A DNA stretch of 64,000 bases, from contig NZ_WWCL01000001.1 of NCBI RefSeq assembly GCF_009857835.1, forward strand, positions 1,674,001-1,738,000, read 5' to 3'. Position numbers and translations under genes: made by a program. Below are positions 18,703 through 28,491 of the stretch, one piece after another. The notes under the pieces were generated by a model, which saw nothing but the letters and a program-made list of their open reading frames with translations, searched no databases and had not been told where the DNA came from. Position 1 is the stretch's first letter; every line of letters begins with the position of its first letter. The stretch comes from Duganella fentianensis (GTDB lineage Bacteria; Pseudomonadota; Gammaproteobacteria; Burkholderiales; Burkholderiaceae_D).

Positions 18703-20169
18703 ATGGCGGGTCGGAGCGTAAGTGCGGGCGTGTTTTTCAGTACGGATAGCGTCCAGCGTATGGCTTTTCAGGCGCTGTGCGGAGAAATGTTTGCCCAGTT
18801 GCATCTGACCGAAACTATCGACCAGGCGGTCGACCAGCTCGGCCAGCGTCAGCCAGACTTGCTGGTGCTGGATCTGAACGGCTACAACTACCTGAACGAA
18901 CTGGCCGGCATCGGCACCCTGATCCGCAGCCGCGCCGGCGCGCCGGTACTGGTACTGTGCCCGTTCGACCATACCTCGTGGCTGCCGGAGCTGATGACTT
19001 TCGGCCATTTCGACTACCGTATCTGCCCCCTGATCGACGACGAGCTGCGTCAGTCCGTTGTGCAGGCGCTGGTGCAGCCTGTCGATGCCGCTGCCGCCCT
19101 GCAGCAGCAACTGCTGGACAAGGAAAAGGAACTGCGCGACGTGCTCGGCGTGCAGCGCAGCCTGCAGCGTGCGCTGGCCTCGATCGAGCCAGTGGAAACC
19201 ATGGCTGCGCATATCTGTCTGGCCCTGTGCAACTTCCCCGGCGTGCGTCACACGGCACTGCTGCACATGAAAGAGCGCGGTGATCTGCAACTGGTAGCGC
19301 AGGAATCGCGCAACCATCTGGATCTGGCCCGTTTGCTGCAACGCCGCGACCGCCTGCTGCAATCGCCGCTGCGCGATATCTTCCCGCCGCTGCTGTCGGT
19401 GGCGCGCGGTGAGCTGATGCTGCTGGACGCGCCGGAAAAGGCCGGCAATCCCGAATTCGCCATGGCGCTGCATGACCGCGGCGTGCGCATGGTGCTGTCG
19501 CTGCCGCTGCGCGCCGCGCCGGGCGGTCCGGAAATCGGCGCCATCAGCCTGATGTTCGATCGCCACATCATGTTCTCGCGCGAGCAGTTCGCCTGCTTCA
19601 CGGGGCTGGCCCAGATCATCAGCTTCGCGCTCGGCATGAGCGCGCTGCAGCACCAGAACGAAGAACTGAGCGGCCAGCTGTCGCAGATGAGTACCGTGGA
19701 TAGCCTGACCGGCGCCGCCAACCGCCGCGCCGGCGAAGAAATGCTCGACCACGAACTGCGCCGCGCGCGCCGCTACGCCATCCCGCTGGCCGTGCTGTCC
19801 TTCGATGTGGTGGGCTTCCAGTCGGAAAACGATATATACGGTTCCAGTGTAGGCGATGCCGTGTTGCGCACCGTTGCCACCATCGTCAAGGAACGCCTGC
19901 GTACTTCGGACCTGCTGGCCCGTATGCAGGGCGAGCAGTTCATCGTGATCGCTACCCACACCAATGCGGCCGACGCCATGCGCCTGGCCGAGAAGCTGCG
20001 CAAAGCCATCGTGGAAGCCGATCTGCCTAGCGAAGCCACAGTGGTGATCAGCCTCAGTGTCAGCCAGACCCGCTCCGATGACGGCGTATCGGCGGTACTG
20101 GAGCGGCTCGATGTGGCACTGCAGCGCGCCAAACGCGTGGGCCGCTGCTGCATCGAACTGGCCGACTAG
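18703..20169 (+). CDS. Receiver-like/GAF/degenerate GGDEF signalling protein
   Basis: 488 aa from the ATG at 18703, which follows CAGGAG by 6 nt; upstream in-frame TTG/ATG codons lack such a site. The N-terminal 110 residues resemble a receiver fold (LLVLDLNGYNYL) without a convincing phosphorylation site. A GAF-like domain follows, then a GGDEF domain with STVDSLTGAANRRAGEE. The signature reads RMQGEQF instead of R-GG[DE]EF, so cyclase activity is unlikely; it could bind GTP or c-di-GMP, or act as a scaffold. It sits among other c-di-GMP genes. Confidence 0.8.
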   Translation: MAGRSVSAGVFFSTDSVQRMAFQALCGEMFAQLHLTETIDQAVDQLGQRQPDLLVLDLNGYNYLNELAGIGTLIRSRAGAPVLVLCPFDHTSWLPELMTFGHFDYRICPLIDDELRQSVVQALVQPVDAAAALQQQLLDKEKELRDVLGVQRSLQRALASIEPVETMAAHICLALCNFPGVRHTALLHMKERGDLQLVAQESRNHLDLARLLQRRDRLLQSPLRDIFPPLLSVARGELMLLDAPEKAGNPEFAMALHDRGVRMVLSLPLRAAPGGPEIGAISLMFDRHIMFSREQFACFTGLAQIISFALGMSALQHQNEELSGQLSQMSTVDSLTGAANRRAGEEMLDHELRRARRYAIPLAVLSFDVVGFQSENDIYGSSVGDAVLRTVATIVKERLRTSDLLARMQGEQFIVIATHTNAADAMRLAEKLRKAIVEADLPSEATVVISLSVSQTRSDDGVSAVLERLDVALQRAKRVGRCCIELAD

Positions 20170-20251
20170 GCGCGCAGCATACAGGCTGCGCTAGACCTGC
20201 GGCGGCTGATGGCGTAGTCTTGCGGTATTTTTTCAGTACCGTGGACAAATT

Positions 20252-21931
20252 ATGCTGTATTGGCTGAGACACTACCGGCGCGCCTATCTGGCGGGCGACC
20301 TATCTGCCGGCGTCGTCGTGGCAATGATGATGATCCCGCAGGGCACCGCCTACGCGCTGGTGGCCGGCCTGCCGCCGGTAGTCGGCATCTATGCCAGCAT
20401 CCTGCCGCCCATGGTGTATGCGCTGTTCGGCAGCAGCATGACGCAGTCGGTCGGCCCCATGGCCATCATCTCGCTGATGACGGCCAGCGTGATCGCACCG
20501 CTGGCCGCCCCCGGTTCTGCGCTGGCTACCGTGCTGGCGGCGCAACTGGCGCTGGTATCGGGTGCCGTGCTGCTGCTGTGCGGCTTTCTGCGGCTGGGTT
20601 TTCTGGCCAACTTCTTTTCCCGCCCCGTGATGAACGGCTTTACCGTCGGTTCGGCGCTGCTGATCGCCTACGACCAGCTGCATACGCTGCTGGGCGCGCC
20701 GGTCGGACAGGTGCATCTGCCGAGCGCCATATTGGGCATCGGTGCCTTGCTGCTGCTGGTGCTGGCGCGCATGTATCTGGCGCAGCTGCTGGTGCGCTGC
20801 GGCCTGTCGGCCGGGCTGGCCGATATCGCGGCCAAACTGGCGCCCATGCTGGTGGTACTGGGCGGGATCGCGCTGATGGCAGTGAGCACACTGGCCGCGC
20901 AGGGCGTGCGCACCACGGGCGCCATTCCGGCCGGCCTGCCCGGACTGAATCTGGCGACCTCCGCGCCGCACTGGCGCAGCCTGCTGCAACCGGGCCTGCT
21001 GATAGGCTTTATCGTGTTCCTGATGTCGATGTCGGCGGCCCAGTCGCTGGCGCTCAAGCGCAACGAAAAGCTGGTCAGCAACCATGAGCTGATCGGGCTG
21101 GGGGCTGCCAACATCGCCAGCGCACTGACGGGCGGCTTTCCCGTCACGGGCAGCCTGTCGCGCTCCGCCGTCAACTTTGCCGCCGGGGCCCATACGCCGC
21201 TGGCCAGCCTGATCACGGCGACTCTGCTGGCCTGTGCGCTGCTGGCGCCTACCGGCTGGCTGGCGCTGCTGCCGCTGCCCGTGCTGGCTGCCACCATCAT
21301 CGTCGCGGTACTGGGTCTGCTCGATCTGGGTATATTGCGCACCGCATGGGAGTATGACCGCGGCGATGCGCTGGCATGGGGCGCCACCTGCCTCGGCGTG
21401 GTGGCCATGGGGGTAGAAGCGGGCGTGCTGGTAGGCGTGGCGCTGTCCATGGGCACCCTGATCTGGCGTGCCAGCCGGCCCCATATTGCCGTGCTGGGGC
21501 GGATCGCCGGTACCGAACATTTCCGCAATATCGAACGCTACCCGGCTGAAACCCGGCCCGAGTTGCTGGTGCTGCGCATCGACGCCAATCTCTTCTTCGG
21601 CAATATGGAAGCCATCACCGAGCGTATCGAAAGCGAACTGGCCAGCCATGCGTCGGCGCGCCATCTGGTGCTGGTGATGAGTGCCGTCAGCTCGATCGAC
21701 ACCAGCGCGCTGTATGCGCTGTCGGAGCTGAACCAGCGCATGGGACGGCGCGGCCTGGGCCTGCATCTGGCCGAAGTAAAAGGGCCGGTGCTGGACCGCT
21801 TGCGCCAGAGCGCCTTGCTGCGCGAGCTGCATGGCCAGCTGTATCTGAGCACGCTGATGGCTTGCGATGCACTGCAAACCCCGCCCTACAGCCGTCAGCA
21901 TGCCGGTGAAGCGGGCGGTTCGGGAATCTGA
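20252..21931 (+). CDS. SulP/SLC26-family anion permease with STAS domain
   Basis: 559 aa. A multi-helix membrane domain starting GDLSAGVVVAMMMIPQGTAYAL with the family signature PPVVGIYASILPPMVYALFG, GGFPVTGSLSRSAVNFAAGA in the second half, and a cytoplasmic STAS domain near 440-545 (LLVLRIDANLFFGNMEAI, SAVSSIDTSALYALSEL). These secondary transporters move sulfate, bicarbonate or dicarboxylates; the anion cannot be told from sequence. No carbonic anhydrase or cys gene is adjacent. Confidence 0.9.
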   Translation: MLYWLRHYRRAYLAGDLSAGVVVAMMMIPQGTAYALVAGLPPVVGIYASILPPMVYALFGSSMTQSVGPMAIISLMTASVIAPLAAPGSALATVLAAQLALVSGAVLLLCGFLRLGFLANFFSRPVMNGFTVGSALLIAYDQLHTLLGAPVGQVHLPSAILGIGALLLLVLARMYLAQLLVRCGLSAGLADIAAKLAPMLVVLGGIALMAVSTLAAQGVRTTGAIPAGLPGLNLATSAPHWRSLLQPGLLIGFIVFLMSMSAAQSLALKRNEKLVSNHELIGLGAANIASALTGGFPVTGSLSRSAVNFAAGAHTPLASLITATLLACALLAPTGWLALLPLPVLAATIIVAVLGLLDLGILRTAWEYDRGDALAWGATCLGVVAMGVEAGVLVGVALSMGTLIWRASRPHIAVLGRIAGTEHFRNIERYPAETRPELLVLRIDANLFFGNMEAITERIESELASHASARHLVLVMSAVSSIDTSALYALSELNQRMGRRGLGLHLAEVKGPVLDRLRQSALLRELHGQLYLSTLMACDALQTPPYSRQHAGEAGGSGI

Positions 21932-22048
21932 GCGGCGTTTTCCGCAGTTTTTAATGCGTACTAGAAACAATATTCATGGACTTCATGGGGCTTTGAACCT
22001 ATGATTTCAGGCGTTGCCAGCAGATTAACCCCGAAAAATGGTTAGCCG

Positions 22049-24241
22049 ATGTTAGACCGCCTTGCCCGCCGTGCCTCCAAAGTATCGATTGCCGTCTATG
22101 TCAGTGTGACACTGACAGCTGTTGTTACGCTGGTGCTGACGACGTTCGCCCTGTATTTCTATCAGGTCGAACGCGCCCAGCGCTGGGAGCAGCTGCACAA
22201 GACACTGGCCGACAGCGCGGAAGAACTGGCCGTGGCCGTGGCGCTGCCGGCCTGGAATTTCGACGAGACCCAGATCGTCACCATCATGAAGAGCGGCCTG
22301 AGTAACCGCGATCTGTATGCCAGCGCCGTCACTCCCGTCTCCAGCAGCCCGCCCTTCATCCTGACCCGTAGCGAAACGGGCCAGCTGGTGGAATCGACCC
22401 TGCTGCCGCAGCGCGATGACCTGATTTCTGTACAGCGCCCGATACTGGTATCGGGCCAGCACATCGGCACCATCACCGTGTATGCCTCGCCGGCCCAGCT
22501 GATTGAACAGCTGCGCCAGCGCCTGTACACCATCGTCGGCATGATCTTCGTGATGGTGGTGACGCTGGTAATGAGCCTCTACCTGCTGCTGTGGCATCTG
22601 GTTCTGAAACCGCTGACCACCATCGAACGCTATGCAGCCAATGTGAAAGCGGGGCAGAATCTGGGCGCCGAGCCGCCGCGCGACCTGTTCCTGGGCGAGC
22701 TGAAGACGCTGAACGGTTCTATCCGTGAAATGGTGCGCCTGATGGATAGCCGCTATGTGGCCATGCACGCCAGCGAAGAGCGGCTGCAGATCGCCAGTAG
22801 CGCTGCCGCCATCGGTATCTGGGACTGGAATATTCCTGACGATATCGTGGTGTGGGACGAGCAGATGTACCGCCTGTACGGTGTCGAAGGGCGCACCCTG
22901 CCGCGCCCCATGGACCAGTGGCGCAGCATGATGCATCCGGATGACCGCATTCCCACCGAGGCTTTGCTGCAGCAGGCGCTCGATGGCCAGGCCGAATTCG
23001 ATGCGGAGTTCCGCGTAGTGTGGGAGGATGGTTCGGTACACCATATCAAGGGCGACGCCATGATCTTCCGCGATAGCGAGGGCAAGCCCGCGCGTATGGT
23101 GGGCGTCAACTACGATGTGACGGAAAGCCGTGTGGCAGCGCAGGAATTGCGCCGCCACCGTATCCATCTGGAAGATCTGGTGACCGAGCGCACCAATGCG
23201 CTGTCGGTGGCGGTGCTGCAGGCGCAGGCCGCCAACAAGGCCAAGAGTACCTTCCTGGCCAATATGAGCCATGAGCTGCGCACCCCGCTCAATTCCGTGA
23301 TCGGCTTTTCCCGCCTGCTGGCGGACTCCAAGAACATGCTGCCGGAAGAGAAACGCAATCTGGCCATCATTCACCGCTCGGGCCAGCACCTGCTCACGCT
23401 GATCAACGATATTCTGGAACTATCCAAGATCGAGGCAGGACGCGCCGTGCTGCAGACGGACGTGGTGGCGCTGGCCGACATGCTGCAGGAAGTCATGGAC
23501 ATGGTCAGCATGAAGGCTAGCCAGAACGATGTGGAACTGGTGCTGGAGGCGGATGGCCTGCCGCCCGGCGCCTGCGTGGACGGCACCAAGCTGCGCCAGG
23601 TGCTGCTCAATCTGATGTCGAATGCTGTCAAGTTTGCGCCGCGCGGCCGTGTCACGCTGGCGGTGCATGGCCAGCTGCTGCAGGCGGCTAGCGGCGACCA
23701 CTATGAGCTGGATTTTGCCGTCAGCGACAATGGCGCCGGTATCGCGCCGGAAGACCAGAGCCGCATCTTCGAGCCTTTCATCCAGGCCGATACCCCGGGC
23801 GGGCATGAAGGCACAGGGCTGGGCCTGACGATTTCGCGCGAATTCGTCCAGCTGATGGGGGGCGAACTGACGGTGGCATCGAAGCCGGGCGTGGGCGCTA
23901 CCTTCCGCTTCCGTCTGGCCCTGCCGCTGGCCGATGCCTCAGCGGCGGCCTGTGGCGATGAAGTGCCAGCCGGCGTACCGCAGGCCAGCGAAGTGCGCCA
24001 TCCGGTGCCGCATGCGCTGACGCTGGATGATCTGCTGAACCTGGATGCCACGCTGCGGGCGGACATGAAGAAAGCCTTGCTGGAACTGAATCTGACGCGG
24101 GTGGGCCAGTTGCTGGCACCGCTGCCGGGCGAGCTGGCCGCAGTGGTGGCAGGCATCGAATACATGCTGCGCCAGCACCAGTATCCGCAGCTGTGCCGCC
24201 TGCTGGACGATGCGGAAAACGGCACAGCGGCGCAAAGCTGA
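22049..24241 (+). CDS. Membrane sensor histidine kinase (HAMP-PAS-HisKA-HATPase)
   Basis: 730 aa. Helix 1 (about 13-38), a periplasmic sensor of about 120 residues, helix 2 (about 160-187), a HAMP-like linker (LKPLTTIERYAANVKAG), a PAS domain (about 245-365), a coiled coil, HisKA with FLANMSHELRTPLNSVIGFS (His408), and HATPase_c with NLMSNAVKFAPRG, DNGAGI and GTGLGLTISREF. About 100 residues after the kinase core have no known domain. The next gene, 57 bp on, is a receiver-PAS-GGDEF-EAL protein, almost certainly its partner. Confidence 0.92.
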   Translation: MLDRLARRASKVSIAVYVSVTLTAVVTLVLTTFALYFYQVERAQRWEQLHKTLADSAEELAVAVALPAWNFDETQIVTIMKSGLSNRDLYASAVTPVSSSPPFILTRSETGQLVESTLLPQRDDLISVQRPILVSGQHIGTITVYASPAQLIEQLRQRLYTIVGMIFVMVVTLVMSLYLLLWHLVLKPLTTIERYAANVKAGQNLGAEPPRDLFLGELKTLNGSIREMVRLMDSRYVAMHASEERLQIASSAAAIGIWDWNIPDDIVVWDEQMYRLYGVEGRTLPRPMDQWRSMMHPDDRIPTEALLQQALDGQAEFDAEFRVVWEDGSVHHIKGDAMIFRDSEGKPARMVGVNYDVTESRVAAQELRRHRIHLEDLVTERTNALSVAVLQAQAANKAKSTFLANMSHELRTPLNSVIGFSRLLADSKNMLPEEKRNLAIIHRSGQHLLTLINDILELSKIEAGRAVLQTDVVALADMLQEVMDMVSMKASQNDVELVLEADGLPPGACVDGTKLRQVLLNLMSNAVKFAPRGRVTLAVHGQLLQAASGDHYELDFAVSDNGAGIAPEDQSRIFEPFIQADTPGGHEGTGLGLTISREFVQLMGGELTVASKPGVGATFRFRLALPLADASAAACGDEVPAGVPQASEVRHPVPHALTLDDLLNLDATLRADMKKALLELNLTRVGQLLAPLPGELAAVVAGIEYMLRQHQYPQLCRLLDDAENGTAAQS

Positions 24242-24298
24242 ACGGTATATGATTAACCCTGCCCACAGGGGCGGCATCTAGTACGAAAGAGTTTTTAC

Positions 24299-26506
24299 AT
24301 GGTTCGGGAAATAACGGAGCAGTCGAGCAAGGGAGAAGTGCTGATCGTGGAAGACACGCCAGCCTCGCTCAAGCTGCTCAGCGATCTGCTGACTGAGGCA
24401 GGGTACTACGTGCGTCAGGCGCCGAACGGCGAGCTGGCGTTGTGGACCGTGCAATCGCGCCCGCCTGAACTGATCCTGCTGGATATCCGCATGCCCGGCA
24501 TCGACGGTTTCGAAGTCTGCAAGCGCCTGAAGGCCGCGCCGGAGTTGAGCCAGATCCCCGTGATCTTCCTCTCCGCCCAGCACGACACGGACGACAAGGT
24601 ACGCGGTTTTGCACTGGGTGCGGTGGATTTCATCGCCAAGCCATTCCAGGCCGAGGAGATACTGGCCCGTACCGATGCCCATGTGCGGCTGGCCCGTACC
24701 CAGAAAGCGCTGGCCGCCGAACGCGCCATGCTGGAGCAGCGCGTCAGCGAGCGCACGGCCGAACTGGCTGCACTGGCCACTTCGCTGGAACAAGAAGTGC
24801 AGCAGCGCCGTGCCAATGAAGAATTCATGCGCCTGTCCAGCCAGGTGTTCGAGGCGACTCAGGATGCCATCGTGGTCACCGACCGTTATGGCCGCATCGT
24901 CGCCTGCAATCCTGCTTTCACGCGTATTTCCGGCTACTCGTCCGATGAAGTGACAGGGCAGGGCGCTGCGCTGCTGCATGCGGGCGAAGCGGATATGAAG
25001 ACTTTCCAGATCATGGTGCAGGCCATCGTCAAGACGGGCCACTGGTCGGGCGAGATCATGGCACGCCGCAAAAACGGCGATACCTTCCCCGGCCTGCTCA
25101 GCCTTTCCGTGGTGCGCGATGCGCAAGGAGAGGTGAGCAACCATGTGGCCGTGTTCATGGATATCAGCGAACGCAAGGCCGAACAGCATCTGATCGATTT
25201 CCTGTCGCACCATGATGCACTGACTGGCCTGCCCAACCGCCTGCTGGCGCGCCAGCAGTTCGAGCAGAAGCTGGCTGCGGCCAAACGCGAACACCGCTGC
25301 GTGGCCGTGATGTGCCTCGATCTCGATCACTTCAAGAGCATCAACGACTCCTACGGCCACGATGTGGGCGACAAGGCGCTGCAGGTGGTGGCGACCTTCC
25401 TCGGCGAATGCGTGGGTACGGACAACATCGTCACCCGTCAGGGCGGCGACGAATTCCAGATCATCGTGGCGGACGACCGCCAGCTGGCCCAGACCATGGC
25501 GCTGGCCCAGCGCATACTGGCCGGCCTGCGGCAGGAACTGATTATCGACCAGCATACGATCACCGTAACATCGAGCATAGGCATCGCCGTCAGCCTGGCC
25601 GATGGCGAGAGTTTCGATGAACTGGTGCGCAACGCCGACACGGCGCTGTTCCGTGCCAAGGAGGTGGGGCGCGATAACTACGCTTTTTTCACCGAACGCA
25701 TGGATGCGGAAGTGCGCGACAAGCTGGCCATCCAGAGCCAGTTGCGTGGCGCTATCGCACGCGACGAATTCGAAGTTTACTACCAGCCGCAGATGTGTTT
25801 GCAGACGGGCGCCATCGTCGGCGCCGAAGCGCTGCTGCGCTGGGATAATCCGGTGCTGGGCCGGGTGCCGCCCAACCGCTTCATTCCGCTGGCCGAAGAG
25901 TACGGGCTGGTGAACTCCATCGGCGAATGGGTGCTGGCCAGCGTGTGCGCGCAGATCAAGGTGTGGCACGATCAGGGGCTGGGCGCCATCAAGGTGGCGG
26001 TGAATCTGGCGGCCAGCCAGTTCGTCAACGATGCCACTGTGCCGTATGTGGAAAATATTCTGCGCGATTTCAAAGTGGCGCCGCAATATCTGGGGCTGGA
26101 AATCACCGAGAGCACGGTGATGGGCGATCCGGACAAGGCGGTTGCTGCCCTGCGCCGGCTGAAGGCCATCGGCGTGGGCATCTCGCTGGACGATTTCGGC
26201 ACAGGTTATTCCAGCCTGAGCTATCTGAAGCGCTTTCCCATCGATGTGCTGAAGATCGACAAATCCTTTGTCGACGATATCACCACCAACGCGGCCGATG
26301 CCGCAATTGCACTGTCGGTCGTATCGCTGGCGCACAACCTGAATATGCGCGTGATCGCCGAAGGGGTGGAAACGCGCGAGCAGATGGAGTTCCTGCGCCA
26401 GCACGGCTGCGACGAAATGCAGGGCTATTATTTCAGCCGTCCCGTCGATGCGGCGGCGTTTACCGGTTTGCTGCGCGAGCGGCGCTGTTTGCAGGACCTG
26501 TCTTAA
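24299..26506 (+). CDS. Response regulator with PAS, GGDEF and EAL domains
   Basis: 735 aa. Receiver (about 12-125; Asp62 in LLDIRMPG, Lys114 in AKPF), coiled coil, PAS (about 180-290), GGDEF (about 300-465; GGDEF at 382-386) and EAL (about 475-725; EAL at 510-512, DDFGTGYSSL at 631-640, KIDKSF, AEGVE). Both c-di-GMP-making and -degrading motifs are complete. The I-site position reads VGTD rather than RxxD, so product inhibition is probably lost. Likely phosphorylated by the kinase encoded just upstream. Confidence 0.93.
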   Translation: MVREITEQSSKGEVLIVEDTPASLKLLSDLLTEAGYYVRQAPNGELALWTVQSRPPELILLDIRMPGIDGFEVCKRLKAAPELSQIPVIFLSAQHDTDDKVRGFALGAVDFIAKPFQAEEILARTDAHVRLARTQKALAAERAMLEQRVSERTAELAALATSLEQEVQQRRANEEFMRLSSQVFEATQDAIVVTDRYGRIVACNPAFTRISGYSSDEVTGQGAALLHAGEADMKTFQIMVQAIVKTGHWSGEIMARRKNGDTFPGLLSLSVVRDAQGEVSNHVAVFMDISERKAEQHLIDFLSHHDALTGLPNRLLARQQFEQKLAAAKREHRCVAVMCLDLDHFKSINDSYGHDVGDKALQVVATFLGECVGTDNIVTRQGGDEFQIIVADDRQLAQTMALAQRILAGLRQELIIDQHTITVTSSIGIAVSLADGESFDELVRNADTALFRAKEVGRDNYAFFTERMDAEVRDKLAIQSQLRGAIARDEFEVYYQPQMCLQTGAIVGAEALLRWDNPVLGRVPPNRFIPLAEEYGLVNSIGEWVLASVCAQIKVWHDQGLGAIKVAVNLAASQFVNDATVPYVENILRDFKVAPQYLGLEITESTVMGDPDKAVAALRRLKAIGVGISLDDFGTGYSSLSYLKRFPIDVLKIDKSFVDDITTNAADAAIALSVVSLAHNLNMRVIAEGVETREQMEFLRQHGCDEMQGYYFSRPVDAAAFTGLLRERRCLQDLS

Positions 26507-26525
26507 ACCGACTCACAGGAGTGTT

Positions 26526-28340
26526 ATGGATAAGAAGTTCAACGCCGCGCTGACTGGCGCAAGCATGCTGCTGGCGCTAGGTGCCGCAGTTTCCCTGCCG
26601 CTGCAGGCCACTGCTGCCGATAAGCCGGCTGCTGCGGCCAGGGCCGAGCGTCCCGGTCCGGCCGATGCCCGCTTCAAGGCCATCTACACGCAGGAATGGA
26701 AATGGCGCCAGAGCCAGAAGCTGGAAGAGGGCGAGGACGATGACGATAGCGGCGTGGATACCAGCTTGCCGCGTATCGATGCCGCCACCCAGAAGCAGCG
26801 CCTCGATTACTGGCTGGCCGTGATGAAGAAGCTGGATGGCATCAGCGAGAAGCAGCTGTCGGCCGGCGAGAAGGTCAACTATCAGGTCTACAAGGCGCAG
26901 ATCGCTGCGCTGATAGCGGCCCAGCAGTTCCGCGAATTCGAAAAACCGCTGAATGCCGATTCGGCCTTCTGGTCCAACCTCGCCAGCGGTGCACGCCGTC
27001 CGCTCACGACCGAGAAACAGTTGCGCGACTATCTGAAGCAGCTGGCCGATATGCCGCGCTACTTCAACGACGAAATCGTGAATATGCGTGCCGGTCTGGC
27101 GCGCGGCTTCACGCCACCGAAAGTGACGCTGGTGGGACGCGACAGCTCTATCACGTCCGTCACCGAGGCCAAGTCGGCGCAGGATACCGTGTACTACTTC
27201 CCGTTCAAGACCATGCCGGCCAGTATGCCTGCAGCCCAGCAGGAGGCGCTGCGTGCCGAAGCCGTGAAAGCCATCGAGACTTCGGTGCTGCCGTCCTACC
27301 GCAAGCTGCTGCAGTTCATGCGCGAGGAATATGTGCCGCATGCGCGCGAAGCACTGGCGGCCGAAAGCCTGCCTGATGGTAAAGCCTATTACCAGTCGAA
27401 GATCGTGGAGTTCACTACCACCTCCATGAGCGCTGACCAGATCCACCAGATCGGCCTGTCCGAGATGGCCAAGATTCGCGCTGAAATGCACGACGTGATC
27501 AAGCAGGTAGCCTTCGAAGGCGATCTGCCGGCCTTCCTGCAGTTCCTACGTACCGATCCGCGCTTCTATGCCAGGACGCCGGAAGAACTGCTGATGCGCT
27601 CGGCGTGGGTGGCGAAGAAGTTCGACGGCAAGGTAAGCCAGTATTTCGGCTATCTACCACGGCGCCGCTTTGCCGTGATTCCTGTGCCGGACGATCAGGC
27701 GCCGTTCTATACCTCCGGTCGTGGCGGTCCCGGTGTGTATCTGGTGAATACCTATAACCTGCCATCGCGCGCGCTGTATTCCGTGCCGGCGCTGACGCTG
27801 CACGAATCGGCACCGGGCCATGCCTTCCAGATGCCGGTGGCGATGGAGCAGAAAGGCCGTCCGGCCTTCCGCAATGCGTATATCTCGGCTTTCGGCGAAG
27901 GCTGGGCGCTGTATTCGGAACGTCTGGGTGTGGAAATGGGCATGTACGAAACGCCTTACGAAATCTTCGGCATGCTCAGTTATCAGGCATGGCGTGCTTC
28001 GCGTCTGGTAGTCGATACGGGCATCCACAGCAAGGGATGGACGCGCAAGCAGGCGCAGGATTATCTGCACGAGAATACGGCACTGTCCGAGCATGAAATC
28101 GAGACGGAGGTAGACCGCTATATCTCGTGGCCCGGTCAGGCGCTGTCCTATTACCTGGGCGAGATGAGCATCATTGCGGCGCGCCGCAAGGCCGAAGCGG
28201 CGCTGGGCACCAAGTTCGATATCCGTGCCTTCCACGACACCGTGCTGCAGCTGGGTTCCGTGCCGCTGCCTGTGCTGGAAGCGCGCATCGATACCTTTAT
28301 CGCCGACGGCGGCAAGAGCCCCTATCCTCAGCTGGACTAG
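26526..28340 (+). CDS. DUF885-family metallopeptidase-like secreted protein
   Basis: 604 aa with a signal peptide (hydrophobic MLLALGAAVSLPLQATAA). The family hallmark HESAPGHAFQ is near residue 426, with FGEGWALYSERLG and PGQALSYYLGEMSI downstream; the HE...H plus distal E arrangement suggests a zinc peptidase, but the family is uncharacterised. An acidic insert (EEGEDDDDSG) lies near residue 72. A CAGGAG site precedes the ATG at 26526. It begins 19 bp after the GGDEF-EAL gene and may share its transcript. Confidence 0.85.
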   Translation: MDKKFNAALTGASMLLALGAAVSLPLQATAADKPAAAARAERPGPADARFKAIYTQEWKWRQSQKLEEGEDDDDSGVDTSLPRIDAATQKQRLDYWLAVMKKLDGISEKQLSAGEKVNYQVYKAQIAALIAAQQFREFEKPLNADSAFWSNLASGARRPLTTEKQLRDYLKQLADMPRYFNDEIVNMRAGLARGFTPPKVTLVGRDSSITSVTEAKSAQDTVYYFPFKTMPASMPAAQQEALRAEAVKAIETSVLPSYRKLLQFMREEYVPHAREALAAESLPDGKAYYQSKIVEFTTTSMSADQIHQIGLSEMAKIRAEMHDVIKQVAFEGDLPAFLQFLRTDPRFYARTPEELLMRSAWVAKKFDGKVSQYFGYLPRRRFAVIPVPDDQAPFYTSGRGGPGVYLVNTYNLPSRALYSVPALTLHESAPGHAFQMPVAMEQKGRPAFRNAYISAFGEGWALYSERLGVEMGMYETPYEIFGMLSYQAWRASRLVVDTGIHSKGWTRKQAQDYLHENTALSEHEIETEVDRYISWPGQALSYYLGEMSIIAARRKAEAALGTKFDIRAFHDTVLQLGSVPLPVLEARIDTFIADGGKSPYPQLD

Positions 28341-28393
28341 TGCCAGTCTGGCCGGCGTCGCACCATTGCGGCGCCTCGTGTAAGTCCTTTCTT

Positions 28394-28423
28394 AACGGCG
28401 CACCGCTTTGGTGCGCCGTTTTC
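28394..28423 (+). terminator. Terminator after the DUF885 gene
   Basis: Perfect 11-bp stem AACGGCGCACC / GGTGCGCCGTT with a GCTTT loop and a short TTC tail. It separates this unit from the urease operon. Confidence 0.8.
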
Positions 28424-28491
28424 ACTTGGTAGCGGGCAAACGCGCAGCGCGCTCTCCTATGGGCTGGCATGGTGATTGCATAGATCACCGC

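Noticed and set aside
20171..20191. Hairpin GCGCAGC-N6-GCTGCGC after the degenerate GGDEF gene as a terminator
   Set aside because: There is no T-run after the stem on either strand, so it is not called.
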